Below are positions 32,301-41,220 of a stretch of DNA of 64,000 nt, in pieces. The stretch lies in contig NZ_CP108046.1 of NCBI RefSeq assembly GCF_041435115.1, positions 2,356,001 to 2,420,000 of the forward strand. The letters run 5' to 3'. Under the pieces are notes generated by a model. It made no database searches, had not been told where the DNA came from, and saw nothing but the letters and a program-made list of their open reading frames with translations. Source of the DNA: Streptomyces sp. NBC_00289 (GTDB lineage Bacteria; Actinomycetota; Actinomycetes; Streptomycetales; Streptomycetaceae). How positions within the stretch are numbered: position 1 is the stretch's first letter; each line of letters begins with the position of its first letter. The translations under genes and the position numbers were made by a program.

Positions 32301-33452
32301 ATGGTCTCTCGCGTACGCGTCTGGCTCAACCGCACGTACGCGGAGAATGTGTTCTTCATGGATCAGCTGCGGCGAAATCCCAGCGACCGGGCCGTCGAGA
32401 TCCACGCCACGCACGGTGACGCCGACTCCCCCGTCCTGGCCGCCGCGGACACCGCGGACCTGGAGCCGGACGGTCTGTCCCCGGCCGCGTACGTGGAGTA
32501 CGCGCTGGACCAGTGCACCCGGCGCGGCATCGACGTGTTCGTGCCCCGGCTGCACCAGACGGCGATCGTGGCGCACCGCGCCGACTTCGAGGCGGCCGGA
32601 ACCGCGCTGCTCGCGCCGCCGCCGGAGGCCGTGGCCGTCTTCGACGACAAGGTGATCGCGTACGAGGCCGTCCAGGCGATCGGCGGGCCCGTGCCGCCCT
32701 GGTGGCGGGTGCGCACCGCGGACGAACTCGTCGCGGCCGTGGAGGAGTTGGAGGCGGGCGGCCACAAGGCGTGCTTCAAGCCGGCGTCCGGTGCGGGCGG
32801 GGTCGGCTTCCGCGTCGTCACGCGCGCGCCGTTCTCGCTCGCGCACCTCAACGGCTTCCCGAGCCCCTACGTGCCCCTGGACGTGGTCGTGGAGACGCTG
32901 CGGCAGGCCGAGGAGCCGGTGAACTGGCTGGTGATGCCGCGGCTGGAGCAGCCGGAGGTGTCGGTGGACTGCCTCACCGGCCCCGACAACCGTGTCCGCC
33001 TGGCCGTGGGCCGCACCAAGAACGGTCGGCGCCGTGGGTTCACCCTGCACGAGCAGTGGCTGGAGCCGGCCCGCCGGATCGCGGAGGGCTTCGGGCTGCA
33101 CTACCTGTCCAACATCCAGTTCCGGATGTTCGGCGAGACGCCCGTCCTGATGGACGTCAACACCCGCCCGGCCGGCGGCCTGCACCAGCTGTCCCTGTGC
33201 GGGGTCAACGCCCCCTGGGCCGCTGTGCAGTTGGCGCTCGGTGACGATCCGGGCGAGATGGTTCCGCCGTTCCTCGGCCAGGACTACACGGTGGTGTCCG
33301 GGCTGCGCCCGCTGCGGCCCGTGTCCCTTCCGCAGCAGCGGATCGAGGAGGCGGAGTCGCGCCTGCCGGCCGCGCCGGCGCCCTCGCCCGCGGCGGCCGA
33401 ACCGGCTCCGGTCGACTCCGTCGCCAAGGCCGCGGAGGCTCTGCCCTTCTAA
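32301..33452 (+). CDS. ATP-grasp domain protein
   Basis: 383 residues from the ATG at 32301, nine bases after AAAGGA; the open frame reaches further back into the divergent promoter region. The ATP-grasp fold is suggested by AVFDDKVIAYEAVQAIGGPVPPWWRV (about 112-137), the nucleotide-binding lysine/glycine loop HKACFKPASGAGGVGFRVV, and the metal site VLMDVNTRPAGGLHQLSLCGVN (about 284-305). Such enzymes ligate a carboxylate to an amine via an acyl phosphate. The last 45 residues are low-complexity Ala/Pro. Substrate unknown; it is not the standard carbamoyl-phosphate synthase, which is about three times longer. Confidence 0.75.
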   Translation: MVSRVRVWLNRTYAENVFFMDQLRRNPSDRAVEIHATHGDADSPVLAAADTADLEPDGLSPAAYVEYALDQCTRRGIDVFVPRLHQTAIVAHRADFEAAGTALLAPPPEAVAVFDDKVIAYEAVQAIGGPVPPWWRVRTADELVAAVEELEAGGHKACFKPASGAGGVGFRVVTRAPFSLAHLNGFPSPYVPLDVVVETLRQAEEPVNWLVMPRLEQPEVSVDCLTGPDNRVRLAVGRTKNGRRRGFTLHEQWLEPARRIAEGFGLHYLSNIQFRMFGETPVLMDVNTRPAGGLHQLSLCGVNAPWAAVQLALGDDPGEMVPPFLGQDYTVVSGLRPLRPVSLPQQRIEEAESRLPAAPAPSPAAAEPAPVDSVAKAAEALPF

Positions 33453-33499
33453 GCCGTCCCCCGGACTCGGGTCGCGTGTGGTGGCCCGCGCCGTTCCCC

Positions 33500-33517
33500 G
33501 CGCCCCTTCGGGGGCGC
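33500..33517 (+). terminator. TTCG-loop hairpin terminator
   Basis: GCGCCCC (33500-33506), loop TTCG, GGGGCGC (33511-33517), about 50 bp after the ATP-grasp stop. A stable UUCG tetraloop hairpin of a kind common after Streptomyces genes. Confidence 0.65.
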
Positions 33518-33528
33518 CTCCGCTCACC

Positions 33529-33578
33529 GGTATGGACCAATTCGACGTCAGCCCTTGACAGCCGGATTGGTCCATACC
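33529..33578 (+). promoter_or_regulatory. Promoter with flanking 13-bp inverted repeats upstream of the GH18 gene
   Basis: GGTATGGACCAAT (33529-33541) and its exact reverse complement ATTGGTCCATACC (33566-33578) flank a consensus -35 TTGACA (33555-33560). The right arm is part of TTGGTCCATACCAA, which resembles both the direct repeats of Streptomyces chitinase promoters and DasR-type sites. The -10 is weakly defined near 33575-33583. Control by amino-sugar availability is a fair inference. Confidence 0.7.
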
Positions 33579-33645
33579 AACTTGGTTGCGCACCGTTCTG
33601 CACTTCTCTGCACTCCCGAACACCCCCATTCTTCAGGGAGACCGC

Positions 33646-35328
33646 GTGCGCAACCCACTCAGACGTCCCGGACGTCGACTCCTGGCCCTCCTCGGCTCCA
33701 CCGCCCTCGCACTGGCCGGAGCCATCGCCCTGCCCGGCACCGCCCAGGCGGCCAACGTCCTGCCCAACCCCGGTTTCGAGTCGGGGAGCCTCTCCCCCTG
33801 GTCCTGCACCGGCAACCTCGGCTCGATCGTCTCCTCTCCCGTGCACGGCGGCTCCAAAGCCCTTGCGGGAGCGGTGAGTTCGAGCGACAACGCCAAGTGC
33901 GCCCAGACCGTCTCCGTCCAGCCGAACACGGCGTACACGCTCAAGGGCTGGGTGCGCGGCAGTTACGTCTACCTCGGCGTCGACGGCGGCGCCTCGACGT
34001 GGACGTCCTCCCCCACCGCGTACAGCCAGTTGAGCGTGTCCTTCACGACCGGCGCCTCGCAGACCAGCGCCACGGTCTACGTCCACGGCTGGTACGCGCA
34101 GGGCACCTACCACGCCGACGACATCAGCCTCGACGGACCCGGCGGGGGCGGCTCGGACAGCCAGGCGCCGACGGCCCCCGCGAGCCTCCGGTCCACCGCC
34201 AAGACCTCCTCCAGCGTGTCACTCGCGTGGAACGCCGCCACCGACAACGTCGGAGTCACCGCCTACGACATCTACAGCGGCTCGAACCAGGTGCTGAGCG
34301 TCTCCGGGACGACCGCCACGGTCGGCGGTCTGTCGTCCAGCACCGCCTACACCTTCACGGTCAAGGCCCGGGACGCCGCCGGGAACACCTCGCCGGCCTC
34401 CAACTCCGTGGCCGTCACGACGGACGCGGGCACGGGCGGCGGCACCGGCTTCAAGCAGGCCGCGCCCTACCTGTACCTCGGCTGGGGCGATCCGCCGAGC
34501 GCGAGCTCGGTGATGAGCTCGACCGGCATCAAGTGGTACACGATGGCGTTCATGCTGGACCAGGGCGGCTGCAACCCGGCCTGGGACAGCACCCGTCCCC
34601 TCACCGGCGGCACCGACCAGAGCGTGATCAACCAGATCCGCTCCGCGGGCGGCGACATCGTGCCCTCGTTCGGCGGCTGGCAGGGCAGCAAGCTCGGCGC
34701 CAACTGCTCCTCGGCGGGCGCGCTCGCCGGCGCCCTGCAGAAGGTCATCGACGCCTACGGCCTCAAGGCGATCGACATGGACATCGAGAACACCGACGAG
34801 TTCGAGAACGCCACCGTCCAGGACCGCATCCTGACCGCCCTGAAGACGGTCAAGGCCAACAACCCCGGCCTGAGGACGATCGTCACCTTCGGCACCACGA
34901 CGACCGGCCCCACGTACTGGGGCAACCGGCTCATCGAGCAGGCCAGGGCGCTCGACGCCGGCATCGACGTCTTCACGATCATGCCGTTCGACTTCGGCGG
35001 CGGCTCCGACATGTACGGCAACACCGTGAACGCGGCGGAGGGCCTCAAGACCAAGCTGAAGTCGACCTTCGGCTGGGACGACGCGACCGCCTACGCGCAC
35101 ATCGGCATCTCCGGCATGAACGGCCTGTCCGACCAGCAGGAGAACACCACGCCGGCGATCTGGACCCAGATCCGCGACTGGTCCAACAGCCACCACATCG
35201 CGCGCCTCGCCTTCTGGTCGGTCAACCGTGACCGCCCGTGCGCGGGCGGCGGTGTGGTGAGCAACTGCTCCGGCATCAACCAGAGCAACTGGCAGTTCAC
35301 CTCGATCACGGCCGGCTTCACCGGCTGA
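33646..35328 (+). CDS. Secreted GH18 glycosidase (chitinase-like) with CBM and FnIII domains
   Basis: 560 residues from the GTG at 33646 after AGGGAG. A Sec signal peptide ends at about residue 36 (GTAQA). A carbohydrate-binding beta-sandwich covers 37-165 (NPGFESGSLSPWSC), a fibronectin III domain 175-262 (with the PTAPASL and TAYTFTVKARDAAGN hallmarks), and the GH18 barrel 270-560. SFGGW (341-345) and IDMDIE (376-381) carry the substrate-assisted catalytic centre: Asp377, Asp379 and acid Glu381. The first Asp of the usual DxxDxDxE is Lys374. It would act outside the cell on chitin or on GlcNAc-containing glycans. Confidence 0.82.
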   Translation: MRNPLRRPGRRLLALLGSTALALAGAIALPGTAQAANVLPNPGFESGSLSPWSCTGNLGSIVSSPVHGGSKALAGAVSSSDNAKCAQTVSVQPNTAYTLKGWVRGSYVYLGVDGGASTWTSSPTAYSQLSVSFTTGASQTSATVYVHGWYAQGTYHADDISLDGPGGGGSDSQAPTAPASLRSTAKTSSSVSLAWNAATDNVGVTAYDIYSGSNQVLSVSGTTATVGGLSSSTAYTFTVKARDAAGNTSPASNSVAVTTDAGTGGGTGFKQAAPYLYLGWGDPPSASSVMSSTGIKWYTMAFMLDQGGCNPAWDSTRPLTGGTDQSVINQIRSAGGDIVPSFGGWQGSKLGANCSSAGALAGALQKVIDAYGLKAIDMDIENTDEFENATVQDRILTALKTVKANNPGLRTIVTFGTTTTGPTYWGNRLIEQARALDAGIDVFTIMPFDFGGGSDMYGNTVNAAEGLKTKLKSTFGWDDATAYAHIGISGMNGLSDQQENTTPAIWTQIRDWSNSHHIARLAFWSVNRDRPCAGGGVVSNCSGINQSNWQFTSITAGFTG

Positions 35329-35338
35329 CCGGCGGCAG

Positions 35339-35379
35339 GGCAGGCGTGGGGGTTCCCGGACCGGGCCCCCACGCCTGCC
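35339..35379. terminator. Strong bidirectional hairpin terminator
   Basis: GGCAGGCGTGGGGG (35339-35352) pairs with CCCCCACGCCTGCC (35366-35379), a perfect 14-bp stem; the interior bases CCCGG/CCGGG can pair too. It separates the convergent GH18 and GH29 genes. Confidence 0.85.
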
Positions 35380-35392
35380 GTGCGCCCTCGGG

Positions 35393-36643
35393 TCAGAACC
35401 GGCCCGAGCCGCGGTACAGCTCCAGCTCCCCGTCCAGCTCGACCTTGAGGACCGTGGCGTGCGGGTCGAGGTCGGACCCGGCGGGCGGGTCGATGAACAG
35501 CACCCCGACGGCCTCGTGCAGCCCGCCGACGACCCGGTGGTCGAGGCGGGTACCCGTGCCGAGCACCGTGACCCGGCCGACCGGCGTCACGAGACCGCGT
35601 ACGCCGATCTCCGAGCGCGGGATGTCGAACAGGGTGAGGTAGAGGGTGCGGCCGTCGGCGGACAGGGTGCTGGGGCCGTAGTGGTGCCCGGCCGGGAGCC
35701 CTCGCACCGTCCCGTACACGGCCTCCGCGTGCTTGCGGATCCACTCCCCCAGGCCTTCGAGACGCTCGACCTGCGGCTGCGGGATGGTGCCGTCCTCCAT
35801 CGGGCCGACGTCCAGGAGCAGGTTGCCGCCCCCGCCGATGGTCTCGCTGAAGTAGCGGATCAGCTGGGCGAGCGACTTGTGGTTGTGGTCGTGGTGCTGG
35901 TAGCCCCACGAGTCGTTGATGGTCAGGCACAACTCCCAGGGACCCGCCGGGGGTTCGATGGGGGCACCTTGTTCGGGGGTGGCGTAGTCGCCCTCGCTGA
36001 GCATGCGTGCGTTGAAGACGACGTCGGGCGAGTACGAGCGGACGAGAGCGGCCAGTTCGGGAATGCGCCACTGCTCCTCGCTGCGGTCCCACTCGCCGTC
36101 GAACCACATCAGGTCGGGCCGGTAACGGGAGGCGAGTTCGCGGATCTGGCCGTCACGGTAGGCGATGAACCGCTCCCAGGCGTCGAGGTCCTCGTCCTCG
36201 GCCGCGACCTCGGAGTAGCGGTTGTCCTCCTGCTCCGGCGGACGGCCCGGCTTGCGGGTGGAGGCGTAGTCGGGGTGGTTCCAGTCGGAGTGCGAGTAGT
36301 AGAGGCCGACCTTGAGGTTCTTCTCGCGCAGGGCCTCGGCGTAGCCGGTGAGGTAGTCGCGGCCCAGGTTGAGGTCGCCGTACTCGGTGTCCCACAGCGC
36401 GACGCCGTCGTGGTGGCGGCTGGTGAGGACGGCATACCGGGCGCCCGCGCGGGCGAAGAGGTCGGCCCAGGCGCGCGGGTCGTAGCGGGCGCCCGTGAAG
36501 CGGTCGAGCTGGGACATGTAGCGGTCGTGCGGCACGATGTCGTCGTAGAACGACCAGGACTCCTGGACGCCGTCGACGGCGTAGATCCCCCAGTGAACGA
36601 AGATCCCCAACTTGGCGTCGGTGAACCACGGCTGCATGGGCAT
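35393..36643 (-). CDS. Alpha-L-fucosidase (GH29)
   Basis: 416 residues from the ATG at 36643, after GAGGAG. No signal peptide. Typical GH29 features: WFTDAKLGIFVHWGIYAV at the N-terminus, AVLTSRHHDGVALWDTEYGDLN (about 71-92), KVGLYYSHSDWNHPDY, and the catalytic nucleophile Asp182 in PDLMWFDGEWD. GGGGNLLLDVGPMEDG near residue 280 is also family-characteristic. It removes terminal alpha-L-fucose from oligosaccharides in the cytoplasm. It follows the alpha-mannosidase gene by 99 bp, in the same direction. Confidence 0.92.
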   Translation of the reverse strand: MPMQPWFTDAKLGIFVHWGIYAVDGVQESWSFYDDIVPHDRYMSQLDRFTGARYDPRAWADLFARAGARYAVLTSRHHDGVALWDTEYGDLNLGRDYLTGYAEALREKNLKVGLYYSHSDWNHPDYASTRKPGRPPEQEDNRYSEVAAEDEDLDAWERFIAYRDGQIRELASRYRPDLMWFDGEWDRSEEQWRIPELAALVRSYSPDVVFNARMLSEGDYATPEQGAPIEPPAGPWELCLTINDSWGYQHHDHNHKSLAQLIRYFSETIGGGGNLLLDVGPMEDGTIPQPQVERLEGLGEWIRKHAEAVYGTVRGLPAGHHYGPSTLSADGRTLYLTLFDIPRSEIGVRGLVTPVGRVTVLGTGTRLDHRVVGGLHEAVGVLFIDPPAGSDLDPHATVLKVELDGELELYRGSGRF

Positions 36644-36742
36644 GGCTGAACTCCTCGACAGGACAGGTCGGTTCACTGCTCGGGGGGCGGGCGCGGCGTA
36701 CCGCGCCCGCCCCGGGAGGCCGGCGGGCGGCCGACCGGGCCG

Positions 36743-39700
36743 CTACCGGACGCCGGCGCCGCGCCGCAGACGGAGCGTCAGGATCTGGAAGGGGCGCAGC
36801 GAGAGGGCGACGGTGTCGCCGTCGGCCCGAGCCTCCTCCAGCGGCCGCTCCAGCAGGTCGGTGACCTGGGCGCCGGCCAGCGGGAAGCCGGTCCGCAGCA
36901 CTCCCGTCGCGCGGCCGCCGCGCGACTCGTAGAGACGGACGACGACGTCACCGGACGCGTCGTCGGCGAGCTTCACCGCCTCGACGGTCAGGCCCTCGCC
37001 GTCCACCGATACGACCGGCTCCGGTGTGCCCGCCGAATCCGCCACCCGCAGCGGGAGGTTGAGGGCGTAGCCGGCCGCGACCGCGTCGCCGACGGTGGCG
37101 CCCGGGAGCAGGGAGTAGGTGAACCGGTGCCGGCCCTGGTCGGCCTCCGGGTCCGGCACACGCGGGGCGCGGACCAGGCTCAGGGCGACCGTGGTCGTCG
37201 TACCGCCGTCCTCGCGGACGGTGCGGGTGACGTCGTGGCCGTACGTCGAGTCGTTGATGACCGCGACGCCGTACCCGGGTTCGCCGAGGTGTACCCAGCG
37301 GTGCCCGGAGACCTCGAAGCGGGCCGCCTCCCAGGTGGTGTTGGTGTGGGTGGGGCGCTGGACGTGGCCGAACTGGATCTCGGCCGAGGAGTGCGGGGCG
37401 CGGATGTCCACCGGGAAGGCCGCCTTGAGGATCTTCTCGGCCTCGTGCCAGTCGATGTCGGTCTCGATGTCGATGCGGGGGCTGCCGGCCCGGAGGGTGA
37501 TCGTCTGGGTGATCCGTGATCCCTTGCCGAACGAGCGCGTGACGCGGATCGCGCCGAGCAGCGGATCCTCCTCGACCACGGCCACCGAGTCCGCTTCCAG
37601 GAGGTCGGTGTAGCGGTTGCGGTAGTGCTTGTCGATGTCCCAGGCGTCCCAGTAGTTGGGCAGGTCCGTGTGGAGGCGCAGTAGGTTGCCCGGGGCGGCG
37701 AGGACTTCGCGGTCGGCCCGTAGATCGTATGCGGACGACAGTGTGCCGTCCTCCGCCACCTCCACCCGGACCAGGCCGTTGTCGAGGACCCGGCCGGAGA
37801 CCGTCACCGGCTGCGGCGGTTCGGCCGCGGCCAGGGGCGCGCTGCCGCTCGCGGGCACCTCCACGTAGGCGGGTGCGCCCGCGGAGGTGCGGACCACCTC
37901 GGCACGGTCGTACGGGCTGGTGTTGAACACCCGGCTGCCGCCGTCGCCCAGAGCCGCGATCGCCTCGCCGGTCAGCGCTTCCAGCTCCTGGGCCACCCGC
38001 GCGTACTCGGCCTCCGCCTCCCGGTGCACCCAGGCGATCGAGGAGCCCGGCAGGATGTCGTGGAACTGGTGCAGCAGCACCGTCTTCCACAGCCGGTCCA
38101 GCTTCTCGTACGGATAGGCGTAGCCCGGGGCGTGCAGCGCGGCCGTCGTCGCCCACAACTCGGCCTCGCGCAGCTTGTGTTCACTGCGCCGGTTGCCCTG
38201 CTTGGTGCGGGCCTGGGAGGTGTAGGTGGCGCGGTGCAGTTCCAGGTAGAGCTCGCCGACCCAGACCGGGGCGTCCGGGTACTCGTCCCGGGCGGCCTGG
38301 AAGAACGCGTCGGGGTGTTCGACGACGACCTTCGGCGAGCCTTCCAGGTCGGCGAGCCGGCGCGCGCGTTCCATGATCTCGCGGGTGGGGCCGCCGCCGC
38401 CGTCGCCCCAGCCGAAGGGCGCGAGGGAGCGGGTACCGCCGCCCTTCTCCGAGTAGTTGCGCACCGCGCGGTCCATCTCCTCGCCGCTGAACCGGGCGTT
38501 GTAGGTGTCGACCGGCGGGAAGTGGGTGAAGATGCGGGTGCCGTCGATGCCCTCCCACCAGAAGGTGTGGTGGGGGAACTTGTTCGTCTGGTTCCAGGAG
38601 ATCTTCTGGGTCAGGAACCAGTCGTTTCCGGCGAGCTTGGCGAGCTGCGGGTAGGCGGCGTTGTAGCCGAAGGAGTCCGGCAGCCAGACGCCTTTGGTCT
38701 CCACACCGAAGTGCTCGATGAAGAACCGCTTGCCGTGGACGAACTGCCGGGCTACCGCCTCGCCGCCGGGCAGGTTGCCGTCGGCCTCGACCCACATGCC
38801 GCCGACGGGCGCCCACTGGCCCTTCTTCACCGACTCCTGGATGCGCGCCCAGACCTGGGGGTAGTTGTCGCGGACCCATTCGTACTGCTGGGCCTGGGAG
38901 CAGGCGAAGATGAAGTCGTCGTACTCGTCGGCGAGCGAGGTGACGTTGGAGAAGGTGCGGGACGTCTTGCGCTTGGTCTCGCGGATGGGCCACAGCCAGG
39001 CGGAGTCGATGTGCGCGTGCCCGACGCCGGAGACGGTGTGCGCGCTGGCGTGCGCGGGCCTGGCGAGGACGGGCGCGAGCACCTCGCGGACGGCCGCCGC
39101 GCTGCCGGAGACGTCGTCCAGGTCCAGGGTGTCCATGGCCCGGTCCAGGGCGTGCATGATCTCGTGCCGGCGCGGTTCGTGCTCACCGAGGTGGACCATC
39201 AGTTCGCGCAGTACCTGGAGGTCCAGGTCGAGGTGCCAGACCTGCTCGTCGAGGACGGCGATGTCGGCCCGCCCGAAGGTGTACAGCGGTTTGTCGCCCG
39301 CCGTCAGGACGTCGCCGAGCGGGGTCGGCTGCGCGAATCCGTTCGCGAGGATGTCGGGGTTGGAGGCCGCCTCGACCAGGTAGTCGACGCTCTCCCCGCC
39401 GACGGCCGGGTTGGCGATCGGCACGTACTGGTTGAGCGGGTTGACCGCCTTGAGGGGCGTTCCGTCGGTGCGGTGGACCAGGGCCTCGGCCTGGTTGCCG
39501 GGCCAGTCGCCGACGAAGCCGAGGTCGATGACCGCCTCGACGCGCCGGCCCGCCCACTCGGCGGGCACCCGGCCGCGCATGCGGAACCAGGTCGTGCCCC
39601 AGGGCGGCCCCCACGGGGTGTCCATCGCGAAGGGCTCGTACGGGGCGGCCGCGGCCTCCTCGAAGGGGACCGGCTCTCCCGGCGCCTGCCAGGCCTCGAC

Positions 39701-39796
39701 CTCGAAGGGAACGCTGGCCGCGTAGATCGCGGGCTTGACGCGCTGGGTGTGGACGCGCTCGACGCGCTCCTCGATCCGTCGGCGTTCGTCGTGCAT
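36743..39796 (-). CDS. Alpha-mannosidase (GH38)
   Basis: 1017 residues. An N-terminal beta-sandwich (1-240) precedes the GH38 domain: GHAHIDSAWLWP supplies zinc ligands (His260/His262, Asp264), and the nucleophile is Asp374 in WLPDSFGY. GGMWVEADGNLPGGEAVARQ lies just before, and the mid and C-terminal beta domains fill out 640-1017. No signal peptide, so it is an intracellular enzyme acting on imported mannosides. It lies between GH4 and GH29 genes on the minus strand, apparently one transcript from the DeoR promoter, although repeats at 39838-39869 could hold an internal promoter. Confidence 0.93.
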   Translation of the reverse strand: MHDERRRIEERVERVHTQRVKPAIYAASVPFEVEAWQAPGEPVPFEEAAAAPYEPFAMDTPWGPPWGTTWFRMRGRVPAEWAGRRVEAVIDLGFVGDWPGNQAEALVHRTDGTPLKAVNPLNQYVPIANPAVGGESVDYLVEAASNPDILANGFAQPTPLGDVLTAGDKPLYTFGRADIAVLDEQVWHLDLDLQVLRELMVHLGEHEPRRHEIMHALDRAMDTLDLDDVSGSAAAVREVLAPVLARPAHASAHTVSGVGHAHIDSAWLWPIRETKRKTSRTFSNVTSLADEYDDFIFACSQAQQYEWVRDNYPQVWARIQESVKKGQWAPVGGMWVEADGNLPGGEAVARQFVHGKRFFIEHFGVETKGVWLPDSFGYNAAYPQLAKLAGNDWFLTQKISWNQTNKFPHHTFWWEGIDGTRIFTHFPPVDTYNARFSGEEMDRAVRNYSEKGGGTRSLAPFGWGDGGGGPTREIMERARRLADLEGSPKVVVEHPDAFFQAARDEYPDAPVWVGELYLELHRATYTSQARTKQGNRRSEHKLREAELWATTAALHAPGYAYPYEKLDRLWKTVLLHQFHDILPGSSIAWVHREAEAEYARVAQELEALTGEAIAALGDGGSRVFNTSPYDRAEVVRTSAGAPAYVEVPASGSAPLAAAEPPQPVTVSGRVLDNGLVRVEVAEDGTLSSAYDLRADREVLAAPGNLLRLHTDLPNYWDAWDIDKHYRNRYTDLLEADSVAVVEEDPLLGAIRVTRSFGKGSRITQTITLRAGSPRIDIETDIDWHEAEKILKAAFPVDIRAPHSSAEIQFGHVQRPTHTNTTWEAARFEVSGHRWVHLGEPGYGVAVINDSTYGHDVTRTVREDGGTTTTVALSLVRAPRVPDPEADQGRHRFTYSLLPGATVGDAVAAGYALNLPLRVADSAGTPEPVVSVDGEGLTVEAVKLADDASGDVVVRLYESRGGRATGVLRTGFPLAGAQVTDLLERPLEEARADGDTVALSLRPFQILTLRLRRGAGVR

Positions 39797-39837
39797 GGGA
39801 GTCTCCAGGAAGGCAGGGAGCCAGAGGGGGAGCCGGA

Positions 39838-39869
39838 AGGCCGGAAAGCGCCAGCAGGCCGGAAAGCGC
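39838..39869 (-). repeat. Two 14-bp direct repeats with operator-like core
   Basis: AGGCCGGAAAGCGC at 39838-39851 and again at 39856-39869, 18 bp apart. The second continues to GAAAGCGCTTAC, close to the LacI-family palindrome GAAAGCGCTTTC. They lie in the 86-bp gap before the mannosidase gene. Confidence 0.55.
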
Positions 39870-39882
39870 TTACTAACCGCGC

Positions 39883-41220
39883 CTACTCAAGGTACGCCAG
39901 GCCGGGATGGACGTCGGTGTAGCCCTCGACCAGCCTGCGGGCCACGTTCACCGAGTCGACGAGCGGGTGCAGCGCGAACGCCTTCACCGCCGTCGTACGG
40001 GATCCGGACTCGGCCGCGGCCAGCACCTCCCGCTCGACCGCCTTGACCGAGCAGACGAGGCCGGTGGCGTGGTCGGGCAGCGGGTCGACCGCGACCGGAT
40101 GCGCGCCGTTGGCGTCGACGTGACACGGCACCTCGATGACGGCGTCCGTGTCGAGGACCGAGAGGGTGCCCTGGTTGCGCACGTTGAGGATCAGCGTGGT
40201 GCGTTCGTCGCGGGCGATGGCCCGCATCAGGGCGAGGGCCACCTTCTCGTAGCCGCCGGAGAGGTCGTCGGCGTCGCGTTCACCGGCGCCCGCGGTCTCC
40301 CGGTTCTCGGCCATGTAGGTCGCCTCGCGCTCGGCGCGGGTGCGGTCCCAGGTGGTCAGGGCGGCCGCGTCCGGGCGGCGCATCTCGTCGTAGAAGCGTG
40401 CCTGCTGGTCGCGCAGGAAGGCGCCGCGGGTCTTGTCGGCCTGCTGGTAGGCGCGTACGGCTTCCCGGTTGAAGTAGTAGTAGTGCAGGTACTCGTTGGG
40501 GATCGCGCCGAGCGACTGCAGCCAGTCGACGCCGAACAGCTTGCCCTCCTCGAAGGAGCCGAGCAGGTCGGGGTCGGCGAGCAGCCGCGGCAGCTCGTCG
40601 CGGCCCGCCACGCGCAGACCGCGGACCCAGCCGAGGTGGTTGAGACCGACGTAGTCGATCCACGCCTCCTGCGGGTTCGCGCCGAGCATGCGGGCGATAC
40701 GGCGGCCGAGGCCGACCGGCGAGTCACAGATGCCGATGACGCGGTCGCCGAGGTGGCGGGACATGGCCTCGGTGACGAGTCCGGCCGGGTTGGTGAAGTT
40801 GATGACCCAGGCGTCGGGGGCCAGGCGGGCCACCCGGCGGGCGATGTCGACCGCGACCGGCACGGTCCGCAGTCCGTAGGCGATGCCGCCGGCGCCGACC
40901 GTCTCCTGGCCCAGGACGCCTTCCGCGAGCGCCACCCGCTCGTCGTTCGCGCGGCCCTCCAGGCCGCCGACGCGGATCGCGGAGAACACGAAGTCGGCGC
41001 CGCGCAGCGCCTCGTCCAGGTCGGTGGTGGCGGTGACGCGGGGGGCGTCGGGCACGGTCGACGCCTGTTCAGCCAATACACGGGCGACTGCATACAGTCG
41101 GCTGTCGTCCAGATCGTGCAGAACGACTTCCGTGACCCGGCCCTCGCCGCGGTCCGTCAGCAGCGCGCCGTACACGAGCGGCACCCGGAATCCGCCGCCG
41201 CCCAGAATCGTCAGCTTCAC
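39883..41220 (-). CDS. GH4 glycosidase (6-phospho-beta-glucosidase-like)
   Basis: 445 residues from a GTG at 41220 that overlaps the DeoR stop (GTGA). The Rossmann N-terminus LTILGGGGFRVPLVYGAL binds NAD; the metal-binding Cys is in GICDSPVGLGRRIA (about residues 162-175) and the following His in LNHLGW. GH4 enzymes use an NAD- and Mn-dependent redox-elimination mechanism. The CxxP form of the cysteine motif is closer to phospho-glycosidases than to the CHG/CHS groups, yet no PTS genes are nearby, so the substrate may be phosphorylated by the adjacent PfkB kinase or not phosphorylated at all. Confidence 0.85.
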   Translation of the reverse strand: MKLTILGGGGFRVPLVYGALLTDRGEGRVTEVVLHDLDDSRLYAVARVLAEQASTVPDAPRVTATTDLDEALRGADFVFSAIRVGGLEGRANDERVALAEGVLGQETVGAGGIAYGLRTVPVAVDIARRVARLAPDAWVINFTNPAGLVTEAMSRHLGDRVIGICDSPVGLGRRIARMLGANPQEAWIDYVGLNHLGWVRGLRVAGRDELPRLLADPDLLGSFEEGKLFGVDWLQSLGAIPNEYLHYYYFNREAVRAYQQADKTRGAFLRDQQARFYDEMRRPDAAALTTWDRTRAEREATYMAENRETAGAGERDADDLSGGYEKVALALMRAIARDERTTLILNVRNQGTLSVLDTDAVIEVPCHVDANGAHPVAVDPLPDHATGLVCSVKAVEREVLAAAESGSRTTAVKAFALHPLVDSVNVARRLVEGYTDVHPGLAYLE

